Positions 8,795-17,462 of a DNA stretch of 64,000 nucleotides are shown here, piece by piece; the first letter of the stretch is position 1, and every line of letters starts with the position of its first letter. Both the position numbers and the translations under genes were made by a program. Origin of the DNA: an uncultured Phycisphaerales bacterium (lineage in GTDB: Bacteria > Planctomycetota > Phycisphaerae > Sedimentisphaerales > Anaerobacaceae); contig CALEZT010000196.1 in the NCBI GenBank assembly GCA_937927975.1, positions 17,521 through 81,520 on the forward strand, written 5' to 3'. The notes under the pieces were generated by a model. It was not told where the DNA came from and searched no databases. It saw nothing but the letters and a program-made list of their open reading frames with translations.

Positions 8795-11700
8795 TCACGG
8801 ATTGGCTCGTCCCGGCGAAGGGATGGCGGCCTGCCAGGCGTTCTTCTTGCTTGGATCATCCGTGCGAGGGTCGCGCATCGTTAGCGAGAATCCGAGCCCA
8901 TCGGTCAGGTCGAACCAGTTGTCTTCGTACTCGAAGCTCTGGATGACCTGCCCCACGGCGTCGAGCAGTTCGAGTTTCTCGCCTGCGTTGTCCAGACTGC
9001 CTGCGTACTGGCCGACGACCGGCAGCTTGTCGCCATAAACCGCCTCAAAGGCAGCGAGGTCTCTGACCAGAAGGCAGTAGCCCCCTGGGGCCAGCTCGAA
9101 GCTGGGGAAGATGAATGCGATCCCCTTGACGAAGCGCACGAGGTTCAGGTTGATCGCCTCTGAACCGATATGGGTCAACTCGATGAACTCGGCGTTGGGA
9201 TCGCCCTCGGGGTGATAGTGAATCTCGCTGATCCGCAGGCTTTCAGCGACAGGACCGACCGCGAAGACCGCCTCGTTCAGCGCGCTCCAGACGCCATTGC
9301 TGAGAACACGCGACTTCACAACCACGGTGCTCGACAAGGTGATCGGGCCGGTGTATCGCAAAGCCGTCGGCGAGACGCCGGTGGGCGCCCCGCCCGTCGG
9401 GGCCTTCGCGGAGACCAGTTCGACGGAGATCAGGAAGTCCGAACTTGTGGTGGACACGTTCATTGCGTGGACCGCCAGGAGATTTTGGCCCGATCGAAGC
9501 TTGTCCAAGTGGGGCGTAACGTCAAACGGTTCCCAGGAAACCGCGGCCTCATCCGGATTCTGCGTATTGCCTGCGGAGTTCCAGACGGGATTGCCGGTGA
9601 AGTTCTTCCTCGCGATCTCCGAACCGTTGAGGTAGACGACGAAGCCATCGTCGTAGCGAACCTTCAGCGTCAGGCTTGACAGGGTGGCCAGATCCGCCGG
9701 CGCAACCTCGAAAGGAACTCGCAGGCAACAGCTTGCGTTACGCGAGTACATCATGCTCTGAACGTCGGTCTGAAAGACCATCTCGTACCCGGTGCTGCGT
9801 TCGAAACCGACGCCGCCGACGCCCGCGATCCAGGCGGAGTCGTCAAAGGCCGCGCCGCCCTTCCACGCATCGGGGATCGGGCCTGTGGGAACCAGGACAC
9901 GCTTGGCCGCGCCCTCGGGAATGAGCAAGACCTCATCCGAGGCCCCCGGCGTCGATCCGGGCACTCGCGGATCGCTGCCGTCGAGGGTGTACCAGACCGT
10001 GCCGCCGCCGGCCAAGGTCAGAGCATCCGGCGGCGAAACATGCCCGCCGTGCTGGTAGACGCCATTGACACGGAATACAGGTGCATCGACTCGCGGATAG
10101 AGACCGCGATTGCGGAACTGGTTGAGAACGATCTCGGTGCGAGCGGGGAAGAACGTTCCGATCAGGTATCCATGAACCTCCTTCGACCAGTCTTCCTTCG
10201 TATAGGGGTTGTTCACGCGCGCGGACCGCCGATCGCCCCACCTCGCGGACTCGGCGACGATCGCCAGATCGATCTGATCGGCCCGCGACCGGCACAAGGC
10301 GATCGCCTTCTCCGGAGTCATCACGCCGGCGTTGAAGAAGTGCTTGTGCGCGTGATCGGCAAACTGCATGCAGTATTCCGGATGAATCATCAGCTTCTGG
10401 TGCAGCCACTGCGGGTTGAAGTGCTCGCGCGATTGTCCCGCGGACACCGTGACGGTTCGGTCGTCGTACAGGCCACGCAGGACCCCGAGCGAATGCTCGT
10501 TGTCGTACGCGAAGAACTTCCAGCCGTCGCGCGATTCCACCGTGCGATTGCGAATCGCGAAGAAGTTGTTGGCCTGCGATCCCCCGAGCGTCACAGGCGC
10601 ATCGTCGTTTCCTGTGTAGAAGATCCCGATCATGTAGTCGATCAGGTTTCCCAGGTCGACGTGGACCGCCATATTCGGATTGTCGGTTCCGTCGGGATTT
10701 TTGCCTTGCACCGCATAGAACAAATCGTCGCTCCCGAAGCCGTGTTGGCAAAGAGCCCACAACAAGTTCCAGTCGTCGATGGAGCCGTCGGTATACGAGG
10801 TTCGGTAGTTGTCCGTCTTGACGACGTCGTAGTCCTCCTCCTCGCCGCCAAAATACGTCGCGGCGTACGACGCCTCCGAACGTTCCTGACTCTGGTAGAG
10901 GCCCCAGTACTGGCCATTGATGAAGAGATGATAATATCGCGACCGCGTATAAGGCTGTCCGGTTTCGCGCTGGAGATCACGGCAGAAGACCTCTCGGACG
11001 AAGGTGTTCTTCTCACCGGGATTGGAGGACTCCAGGCTCCAGGCGTAATTCTGCGCGGTCCGAAGGTCGATATTCTCGAACCTATCGGCCCCTTCGGAAC
11101 CGAACAAGGGGTAGCGGAGCGCAGATGTCCCATACTCGCCGCGAAAGAACAGGCGGAACGAGTGCTTGGCGTTGTCGCCCCCGCGGCTGAAACCGCCGCG
11201 GATGCGGATGCCTGCATCGATCTGAAATCCTTCGGCCCCCTCGGGATCGATCAGTTCCACCGACACCGGACGTTCCCAACTACTGCCCTCGTTCCGAGCG
11301 TTCACGTAGATGCCTTTGGCGGGGTCGAACAGATTGGCCAGGTCCGTCACCAGAGACAAGGACGGGATGGAAAGCAGAGCATCGGCCATCAAGTCCCTGT
11401 ACCGTGCGTCATTCACCACGTCCGGGTCCATGCCATAGTCGAGGACCTGGCCGTTCACGCTGCCGACGGGCCACGCGGGCCCCGGGCGCTGACCCTGTGG
11501 GGATTGCGTGATGATGTCGGCCACAAAGAAATACGTGCTGGTCGAGATGGGCGAAGGGCTCCAACTGGGCCGGGTCGCGACCGCTCGCAGGCACGTCGTC
11601 TTGCTGACGCGAATCGGGCCGCTATAGATCGCGGCGGTCGCGCCGAGACGCATGGTCGTGGTCGAATACGGCTCCGTCCCATCGGTGGTGTAGTAGATCA

Positions 11701-12343
11701 CCGCCCCGGGCGTGTCGCACGTGATTGTCACGAGAGTCTCCCCGCCATAGAAACCCCGCTCGGGACTGAATCGCGGCTCTTCGACGAATCCCTCGTAGAT
11801 GGTGAAGTTCTGCGCGCCAGGCGTAGGGATCGCCAGCAACATCCACGAGTCGGACCCGTTGGGAATTCGACCGTAAGATATGTCCGTCCTCTGCGGTCCG
11901 AACGTGACGCTGTCGATGAGACTCGCGCCGTCGCGATCGTACAGGGCGACGGTCTCCCCTTCCGCGTCGAGCTTGAAAGTTGCGTGCAAACCGGAAGCGG
12001 TGGTGTCGCCATCGGCCCAAACGATCAAATACCCCTGGGGAGCGATCGTCGTCAGAGACGCATTGGTCGTCGGGAATCGCCACTTCGTCGGCACGGCTGG
12101 GTCATCCGTGAGATACAATCCCGCAAGATTGACGGCCTCATCGCCGCGGTTGTGCAACTCGATCCAGTCGTCGAATTGCCCTTGCGGGTCTGCCAGAACC
12201 CGGCTGTTGGACGCCAGCACCTCGTTGATTAGCACCGGGACCTCGTTCGTGTTGAGTCCCGCATCGGCACGGACGGAGAACACCGACGCTGCAATGCAGA
12301 CAACAACCGCGAGAAGACGCTTGATCCAGGGCCCTGCGTTCAC
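8795..12343 (-). CDS. Secreted CotH-kinase protein with terminal lamin-tail domains
   Basis: 1182 residues from a GTG at 12343, preceded at ideal distance by AGGAGG; the in-frame ATG at 12430 lies upstream of that site. A signal peptide (WIKRLLAVVVCIAASVFSVR) is followed by a lamin-tail domain (VLINEVLASNSRVLADPQGQ, WIELHNRGDEAVNLAGLYL), a chitobiase-C-like segment (AVIYYTTDGTEPYSTTT), and a CotH domain (GIRIRGGFSR, KHSFRLFFRGEYG, LFINGQYWGLYQ). After that come a second chitobiase-like segment (GTVWYTLDGSDPRVP), a galactose-binding-like beta-sandwich (VRYDDGFVVYLNGSEIARKN) and a C-terminal lamin-tail copy (LRISEIHYHPEGDPNAEFIE). CotH family members can be protein kinases, but here the role is probably surface-associated. 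No membrane anchor or sorting tail is visible at the C-terminus. Confidence 0.88.
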   Translation of the reverse strand: MNAGPWIKRLLAVVVCIAASVFSVRADAGLNTNEVPVLINEVLASNSRVLADPQGQFDDWIELHNRGDEAVNLAGLYLTDDPAVPTKWRFPTTNASLTTIAPQGYLIVWADGDTTASGLHATFKLDAEGETVALYDRDGASLIDSVTFGPQRTDISYGRIPNGSDSWMLLAIPTPGAQNFTIYEGFVEEPRFSPERGFYGGETLVTITCDTPGAVIYYTTDGTEPYSTTTMRLGATAAIYSGPIRVSKTTCLRAVATRPSWSPSPISTSTYFFVADIITQSPQGQRPGPAWPVGSVNGQVLDYGMDPDVVNDARYRDLMADALLSIPSLSLVTDLANLFDPAKGIYVNARNEGSSWERPVSVELIDPEGAEGFQIDAGIRIRGGFSRGGDNAKHSFRLFFRGEYGTSALRYPLFGSEGADRFENIDLRTAQNYAWSLESSNPGEKNTFVREVFCRDLQRETGQPYTRSRYYHLFINGQYWGLYQSQERSEASYAATYFGGEEEDYDVVKTDNYRTSYTDGSIDDWNLLWALCQHGFGSDDLFYAVQGKNPDGTDNPNMAVHVDLGNLIDYMIGIFYTGNDDAPVTLGGSQANNFFAIRNRTVESRDGWKFFAYDNEHSLGVLRGLYDDRTVTVSAGQSREHFNPQWLHQKLMIHPEYCMQFADHAHKHFFNAGVMTPEKAIALCRSRADQIDLAIVAESARWGDRRSARVNNPYTKEDWSKEVHGYLIGTFFPARTEIVLNQFRNRGLYPRVDAPVFRVNGVYQHGGHVSPPDALTLAGGGTVWYTLDGSDPRVPGSTPGASDEVLLIPEGAAKRVLVPTGPIPDAWKGGAAFDDSAWIAGVGGVGFERSTGYEMVFQTDVQSMMYSRNASCCLRVPFEVAPADLATLSSLTLKVRYDDGFVVYLNGSEIARKNFTGNPVWNSAGNTQNPDEAAVSWEPFDVTPHLDKLRSGQNLLAVHAMNVSTTSSDFLISVELVSAKAPTGGAPTGVSPTALRYTGPITLSSTVVVKSRVLSNGVWSALNEAVFAVGPVAESLRISEIHYHPEGDPNAEFIELTHIGSEAINLNLVRFVKGIAFIFPSFELAPGGYCLLVRDLAAFEAVYGDKLPVVGQYAGSLDNAGEKLELLDAVGQVIQSFEYEDNWFDLTDGLGFSLTMRDPRTDDPSKKNAWQAAIPSPGRANP

Positions 12344-12438
12344 GTGTTCCTCCTGTCCGTCAGATCTGACCGTGCTTCGGTCTTGCCCTCCGCTCTCCGA
12401 GGCCTCGGAAGCCCCAGTGATGGAAATCACTTATCCCG

Positions 12439-12468
12439 ATTCTAACAAAATCCGCATGGATTCGTCAA
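12439..12468 (-). promoter_or_regulatory. Candidate promoter for the CotH gene
   Basis: On the minus strand, TTGACG (12463-12468) and TAGAAT (12439-12444) are separated by 18 bases. The predicted start near 12432 leaves a leader of about 90 nt before the GTG at 12343 and makes the upstream ATG at 12430 unlikely. Confidence 0.5.
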
Positions 12469-12493
12469 ATCGATGTCGCCGGCGGCCAAGATA

Positions 12494-12898
12494 TTATCGG
12501 ACTGAAGACTCGTTGGCCTGGCTGGACAAGACGTCGAACCGCAACCAGGCTCGCATCCCCTCGATTGTGGCCGGACCGATGCCTTTGACCTGAGCCAGGT
12601 CTTCCGCCGCATGAAAGGCCGGGTTGAATCCCTCCTCACGTTGAAGTCTCTCTCGCAGGGCGACGATCGCACGTGCGCGGGTCAGACCGATGCCCGGCAG
12701 TCTCGCCAGACTGGCGGCAGAGGCATAATTGGGGTTGATTCGTCCTCCCAGATCCCGCTGCAAAGGGCCGGCCTCCCTGTCGAAGGCCCGCGCTGCAAAG
12801 GCCCATGACAGGAGCAGGCTCGCGCAGATGGCAACCTCAAAACCCAGGGATTGGGCGGCCTCGACGCCACGACCATGTCCTGCCGCTCGCTTTTCCAT
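12494..12898 (-). CDS. ComEA-like membrane-anchored helix-hairpin-helix protein
   Basis: 134 residues. One N-terminal membrane segment (VAICASLLLSWAFAARAF) is followed by a linker and a tandem helix-hairpin-helix unit: SLARLPGIGLTRARAIVALR, then DLAQVKGIGPATIEGMRAWL. The paired LPGIG and VKGIG hairpins are the DNA-binding elements of ComEA and related proteins. The predicted role is binding double-stranded DNA at the outer face of the membrane, as in DNA uptake, but no comEC or comF is nearby, so transformation is not demonstrated. It follows the GH10-like gene by 27 bp on the same strand and is probably cotranscribed with it. Confidence 0.8.
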   Translation of the reverse strand: MEKRAAGHGRGVEAAQSLGFEVAICASLLLSWAFAARAFDREAGPLQRDLGGRINPNYASAASLARLPGIGLTRARAIVALRERLQREEGFNPAFHAAEDLAQVKGIGPATIEGMRAWLRFDVLSSQANESSVR

Positions 12899-12925
12899 GA
12901 ATGCGCCTGTCGCAAACGCGATGAA

Positions 12926-14401
12926 TTATCGCTTGAGCACGGACAAATGCAGCTTCTTGAGAACCTCCAGAGACTCCTTCGGACCCAGATCTTGCCCAAC
13001 GAGGCCGCTGTGGGCGATCGCCCCGCCGTCGCCGTCGGAGAGGCTGCCATAGTTGACCGCTTCGACAAACGGCTTGCTCAATGCGATCCGGTAGAACCGC
13101 TCGAGCCACTGGGCCTGGTGCGACGGATCCCATCTGCGATGCCAGACGCCGGCGGCCTCGGGCGCGAACTTGCCCTTGCCGTCCTGGCTGGGAATCTCGA
13201 CATCGGTGATGTACAGTGGTTTGGCGATCGGCGCGAAACAGTCCAGGATCGACGAAATCTGCATCATGTCCCGCAGATGAAGCCCGGTCTCGTCCTTGCC
13301 GAAACGAACCTGGAGTGCAAACGCGTCGAAACTGGTCCCGCTTTGAACGACCATGTCCATATAGACGAAAGGCGGGATGCTGTTGGGGGTCGTGGCGTAG
13401 TACTCGCCCCAGGGGCTGGCGACCTCCACGATCCGCACCGCTCTGCTGCCCGCGGCCCGCACCGCCATGTTCGCGGCCCGAGTCATTTCCAGGATCTGCT
13501 CGAAGTTGAAATTGAACTGGTTGAAAGCGTTCATGCCGCTGATGACGCACCAGCGATGGACCGTCCCTGCGTAACGGGCGACCACCTTCGAGACAAACTG
13601 GTAGGCCAATTCCCGCATTTTCTCGAACCCCATCCCCGAACGCAACAACCACTCGGGCAGATGATCCTGTGCGAAATGCAGCAGCGGCCCGGCGGAGATC
13701 ACGACCTTCTTCCGACTCAGAATCCCCATGCAACTGTCGATCAGGGAAAAGTCGAAATGACCCTGCCGGGATTCGATCTGGGCCCAATTGATCGGCAGTG
13801 TGACCGAAGCGAACGACTCCAGCAATCGGTCGACGTATTGCGGTTTCGTCAGGAGATTCGGGTCCACGCGGCACCCCAGACATCCACGGCCGAAACCGGG
13901 ACTCTTTCGCCGTTTGTCGAAGAGCGACTTGCCCTGTCGAACCGCCAGCTTCTCCGAGTAGATGGTCGCTTTACGCAGCGAGGCGTCGGCCAGCACCGAA
14001 GCGGCCGCGGGGTTCATGATGCTCTGAATCGCCTTGACGAACAGGTCCTGCGAATCCTTCGCGATCTCCTCCAAACCCTCCAGATCGTCAAAAAAAGACC
14101 AGTCTTCGCGTCGATTGGTAATCTGCATGAGCTTGGAGCGGGCCAGCTCGACGTTCAGGATATAGGGCCTCTCCCGCTCGGGCAGGCACGTGGTCGGCAG
14201 CATGATCCTGCCGAAATCCTCGATCGGCCAAAGCACGGCCAACCCGGCGGTCTCGATGTTCGGTCGGATGCACTCGACACAACCATCCGCGAACACGATT
14301 TTCGCGCGGCGGATGCTGATACCGTCCGTGCCAAAGAGATAGGCGCCGGACGGGACGAAATCGGTAACGGCCTTGCCGTCTTTAAAAACCTGGAATTTCA
14401 C
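12926..14401 (-). CDS. GH10-like cytoplasmic protein lacking both catalytic glutamates
   Basis: 491 residues from a GTG at 14401, preceded by AGGA. There is no signal peptide. An N-terminal domain (about 1-180) with several cysteines precedes a GH10-type barrel: LPINWAQIESRQGHFDFSLI matches the start of GH10, and the segment around PEWLLRSG matches the GH10 loop before beta-4. Where GH10 enzymes have WDVVNEA this protein reads WCVISGM (residues 284-290), so the acid/base Glu is Gly. Where they have ITELD it reads ITDVE (398-402), so the nucleophile Glu is Asp. A retaining xylanase mechanism is therefore unlikely. It may bind a sugar or have a new activity. Its neighbours are comEA-like and ruvX genes rather than sugar genes. 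Confidence 0.75.
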   Translation of the reverse strand: MKFQVFKDGKAVTDFVPSGAYLFGTDGISIRRAKIVFADGCVECIRPNIETAGLAVLWPIEDFGRIMLPTTCLPERERPYILNVELARSKLMQITNRREDWSFFDDLEGLEEIAKDSQDLFVKAIQSIMNPAAASVLADASLRKATIYSEKLAVRQGKSLFDKRRKSPGFGRGCLGCRVDPNLLTKPQYVDRLLESFASVTLPINWAQIESRQGHFDFSLIDSCMGILSRKKVVISAGPLLHFAQDHLPEWLLRSGMGFEKMRELAYQFVSKVVARYAGTVHRWCVISGMNAFNQFNFNFEQILEMTRAANMAVRAAGSRAVRIVEVASPWGEYYATTPNSIPPFVYMDMVVQSGTSFDAFALQVRFGKDETGLHLRDMMQISSILDCFAPIAKPLYITDVEIPSQDGKGKFAPEAAGVWHRRWDPSHQAQWLERFYRIALSKPFVEAVNYGSLSDGDGGAIAHSGLVGQDLGPKESLEVLKKLHLSVLKR

Positions 14402-14473
14402 TCAACCGTCCTGATCTCACGTTCCGATTGCCACATCGCACCCCGCCGAACACCTGCGAAATGCTCCTGTCGC

Positions 14474-14501
14474 ATTATAGCAGTTGTCCGACGCGAGGCA
14501 A
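14474..14501 (-). promoter_or_regulatory. Promoter of the GH10-like/comEA-like pair
   Basis: On the minus strand a perfect TATAAT (14474-14479) lies 16 bases after TTGCCT (14496-14501). The predicted start near 14467 is about 66 nt upstream of the GTG at 14401. It separates this pair from the ruvX operon upstream. Confidence 0.55.
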
Positions 14502-14558
14502 ACCCAAAAAGCCGGGTAGGAAATTGGACGAGCGAAGTCCGGGCTGCCGACCCGGGGG

Positions 14559-14969
14559 CTACCGCCCCGCTCTCTGGTCCAGGAAGTTCTGGAGGATGTC
14601 CGCTGCCGCCAGGGCGTCGAGCCTTTCCTTCTTCTTCGCCCGGCTCAAGTCCATCTCCTGGAGCCTCTGTTCCGCTTCGAAACTGCTCAGACGCTCGTCC
14701 TGAAAATGGACAGGGATCCCAAGTTGCCTGCCAAGCTCCTTGCCGAAAGCCTGGACCAGCCTGGCCTGAGGGCCTTCGGTGCCGTCCATGTTCAGAGGCA
14801 GGCCTAGAACGATGGCTTCGACGCCCTCGGAGGCGACAACACGCTGGATCCGCTGGATCAGATCCTTGCGACCCTGCACCACAGCCAGGGGGGAGGCAAT
14901 TGTCTCCCCCGCGTCGCACACGGCCAGCCCGGTTCTTTTCATGCCATAGTCTATGGCCAGGTATCTCAT
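14559..14969 (-). CDS. ruvX: Putative pre-16S rRNA nuclease / Holliday junction resolvase RuvX (YqgF)
   Basis: 136 residues from the ATG at 14969, the usual length for the family; an upstream in-frame start at 15059 would add 30 residues that are antisense to manC. RNase H-like fold motifs are clear: AIDYGMKRTGLAVCD (catalytic Asp), IVLGLPLNMDGTEG, FQDERLSSFEAE (Glu) and DALAAADILQNFLD (Asp). In E. coli YqgF processes the 5' end of 16S rRNA; resolvase activity has also been proposed. The gene starts 11 bp after the manC stop and is the last gene of an apparent GH10-manC-ruvX run. Confidence 0.93.
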   Translation of the reverse strand: MRYLAIDYGMKRTGLAVCDAGETIASPLAVVQGRKDLIQRIQRVVASEGVEAIVLGLPLNMDGTEGPQARLVQAFGKELGRQLGIPVHFQDERLSSFEAEQRLQEMDLSRAKKKERLDALAAADILQNFLDQRAGR

Positions 14970-14980
14970 GGACAGGTCCG

Positions 14981-16069
14981 CTAGAGGAATCTTGTGCGGC
15001 CGTGTTGCTCGATCCGATCGAGCAACTGCTTGAGTCGTTCCGTCTGGCTGGCATGACAAACCAGCGTCGCATCCGGCGTATGGGCGACGACGATGTTCTC
15101 CAGACCGATCACCGCGATCAGGTGCCCCTTGTCTTCGGTGACGATGATGCTATCGCGGCAGTCGAGCAATTCGCTGACGCCGGCGACCACGATATTGTTG
15201 TTCTCATCCGATTTGATGACGTCGGCCAGGGCCGCAAATGACCCCATGTCGAGCCATTTGCAGTTGAGTTGAATGGCATGGACCTGCTCGGCTTTCTCCA
15301 TGACCGCGTAGTCGATGCTGATCTTGGGCAGCCTGGGGAACCACTCCTGGAGGGTCCTCTCCTGGTCCGGCGTGTCCCAGGCGGCCGCGATGCGTCGCAG
15401 CGGCTCGACGGAGTCCGGCAGGAATCGATGGAGGTTCGCCAGGATGGTCTTGGCCCGCCAGACGAACATTCCCGAGTTCCAGGAGTATTGTCCGCTCTCG
15501 ATATATTGCTCGGCAGTCGGGCGGTCGGGTTTCTCCCGAAAGGCTTCGACCGAGTACACAGCGTTCCGACATCGAGGCCGATTCTGCGGATTGGCGCACT
15601 TGATGTAGCCTAGTTGCGTGCTAGGGAATGTGGGCTTGATCCCGAACGTGATCAGAGCGTCGGGGTTGCCCGTGATGAACTCGAATGCGTCGTGCAAAGC
15701 CTGCTGGAGGACCTCAGGAGGCTCCAGAAGCTGATCCGCGGTCAGAATCGCCATGACGGCATCCGGGTCGTACCTGGCCAGAATGGCGGCCGCCAGACCG
15801 ATGGCGCTGGCGGTATCGCGTACGGCCGGCTCAGCAATCACATTGTGGACCGGCAAGCCGTGGAGGTTCTCACGAACCAGATCGGCGTATCCGGCATTCG
15901 TCAGCACCAGGACATTCCGCACGTCGAAGATCGGACGCAAGCGATCGAAACAGTGATTCAGGAGCGTCTGGCCGTCCAGCAGCTTCAGAACCTGCTTGGG
16001 CCTTTTCTGCCGACTCAAGGGCCAAAGTCGTTTGCCGGTGCCGCCGGCCATGATGACCGCATAATTCAT
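14981..16069 (-). CDS. manC: Mannose-1-phosphate guanylyltransferase
   Basis: 362 residues. It makes GDP-mannose from mannose-1-phosphate and GTP in the cytoplasm. The N-terminus (VIMAGGTGKRLWPLSRQKRP) is the nucleotidyltransferase signature GGxGxRLxPLSR followed by the KQ lysine (KQVLKLL). The product-binding signature FREKPDRPTAEQYIESGQYS and the NSGMFVWRA motif are present. The second half ends in a left-handed beta-helix-type domain (DCRDSIIVTEDKGHLIAVIG). It lacks the phosphomannose-isomerase domain of the bifunctional AlgA/ManC enzymes. GDP-mannose would feed surface polysaccharides. It starts 15 bp after the GH10 gene ends. Confidence 0.95.
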   Translation of the reverse strand: MNYAVIMAGGTGKRLWPLSRQKRPKQVLKLLDGQTLLNHCFDRLRPIFDVRNVLVLTNAGYADLVRENLHGLPVHNVIAEPAVRDTASAIGLAAAILARYDPDAVMAILTADQLLEPPEVLQQALHDAFEFITGNPDALITFGIKPTFPSTQLGYIKCANPQNRPRCRNAVYSVEAFREKPDRPTAEQYIESGQYSWNSGMFVWRAKTILANLHRFLPDSVEPLRRIAAAWDTPDQERTLQEWFPRLPKISIDYAVMEKAEQVHAIQLNCKWLDMGSFAALADVIKSDENNNIVVAGVSELLDCRDSIIVTEDKGHLIAVIGLENIVVAHTPDATLVCHASQTERLKQLLDRIEQHGRTRFL

Positions 16070-16084
16070 CCTTTGATTTCCTTT

Positions 16085-17419
16085 TCAAGCCAATCGTACA
16101 TCGAGTGTCCCGGGGGCCCTGTCAAGGACGAACCTCCCGGTGAGTTGTCGATCTCCCTGGCGAGTCTCCACCTCGTAGTCGCCCAGGAATCCTTCGAAAG
16201 GAACCGACGCTTCCGCCTGAGTCCTGGTCTCGACCCGCGTCCACCACTTGCCTTTGATCAGTTCATGCAGCCGTTCATAGGCCGGCTTCGGCGACATGTC
16301 GCTCCGGACAAGGCCCGCCGGGGCCTGCTGCCAGGCGTCCTGGTCGCTGAAGTCCCACCAGGTGATCCCCGCAACCGCGGGATGCGAAAAGAGCATCGTA
16401 TAGAACTCGGCGACCTGCTGTGCCTGACGTTCCTCGCCTTCAGGGGTCGTCGTCCAGTTCGAATCCTGTCTGGGCCCCGACACCACGGTCGTCTCGGTGA
16501 AATGCAGCGGAACCTCGAACCTGGCGAATCGTTCGCACACGGCCCAGGTCTGGGCTGCGCCCCAGTAGCCACCGTGCATGTGGGACTGGATGCCGATGAT
16601 GTCGTACAGCGGTTTGCGGCCGGCGTCCACGAGTTGCGAGATCACTTTCTCCGCGTACGCCGCGTCGGTTCGGTAGTCGTTGATGATGAGCCTGGCCTGC
16701 GGATCGGCTTTCCGAGCAATCCGGAAAGCCCCGCGTACGTATTCGCCGACTCCCACCTTCGCGATGGCTTCCGTCAGTCTCGGCGAGTTGCGTTTCAATT
16801 CCTCGCGGTCGTAGTGCGTGGCCTCATTGACCACGTCCCAGATCCCGATGTCGCCTTTGAACCGCTCCATGCATCGGGCGATTCGCTCGAATTGCTGTTG
16901 CATGATCTCTTCGGGCGTTCCGCTGAGCCACGGCGGATCGATGTAGTTCCAGGCCAGGGGATGCCCTTTCGTGGTGACTCCTCGCTCCTTGCACCAGCGG
17001 ACGATCTCGTCCGTGCGGGCATCCATCGGCTGGCCCTTCTGGCGTTCGTACTGCCACCAATAGAAAGGCAGGGTCGCGAAGTTCAGCAGCCTGGCGAACT
17101 GTTCCGCGTAGGCAGCGTTGTCCTCCGGCGTTCGACAACGACCCAGCCTGAAGATGTTGCAGCCAAACAGGAACTTGTGTCGCGTCTGACGGATGCGCAC
17201 ATCGACGCCCGAAGGAAGCGGCCACCCGTCAGGGCCGAAGATCTTGAGGATACCACTTGCCTTGCGGTTTCTCTCAATCCGCTCCTGGGCCTGGGACAGG
17301 ATTTCTTCGTTGGCTTGTGCAGAGTCTTGCCGCCGGGCGAACGCCACGTAGGGAGCAGCCAGAACCCAGACGCTCCCCCCGCCCGCGGCTTTAAGCAGAG
17401 TGCGTCGGTTCATGCTCAC
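16085..17419 (-). CDS. Exported GH10 endo-1,4-beta-xylanase family enzyme
   Basis: 444 residues from a GTG at 17419, six bases after AGGAG; the ATG two codons later is an alternative. The N-terminus MNRRTLLKAAGGGSVWVLAA is a twin-arginine signal. A short beta-sandwich (residues about 55-95, LKIFGPDGWPLPSGVDVRI) precedes the GH10 barrel: NFATLPFYWWQYERQKGQP, KGHPLAWN, the acid/base E199 in WDVVNEA, GIQSHMHGG, and the nucleophile E309 in LHFTETTV. Both catalytic residues are intact, unlike in the paralogue at 12926-14401. A C-terminal tail (FEGFLGDYEVETRQGDRQLT) may be a small beta-domain. Likely substrate is xylan or a related beta-glycan. Confidence 0.9.
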   Translation of the reverse strand: MSMNRRTLLKAAGGGSVWVLAAPYVAFARRQDSAQANEEILSQAQERIERNRKASGILKIFGPDGWPLPSGVDVRIRQTRHKFLFGCNIFRLGRCRTPEDNAAYAEQFARLLNFATLPFYWWQYERQKGQPMDARTDEIVRWCKERGVTTKGHPLAWNYIDPPWLSGTPEEIMQQQFERIARCMERFKGDIGIWDVVNEATHYDREELKRNSPRLTEAIAKVGVGEYVRGAFRIARKADPQARLIINDYRTDAAYAEKVISQLVDAGRKPLYDIIGIQSHMHGGYWGAAQTWAVCERFARFEVPLHFTETTVVSGPRQDSNWTTTPEGEERQAQQVAEFYTMLFSHPAVAGITWWDFSDQDAWQQAPAGLVRSDMSPKPAYERLHELIKGKWWTRVETRTQAEASVPFEGFLGDYEVETRQGDRQLTGRFVLDRAPGTLDVRLA

Positions 17420-17462
17420 GCTATTCTCCTTTTCTGTCTCCATCGATGCTGGCACCGAGCGG

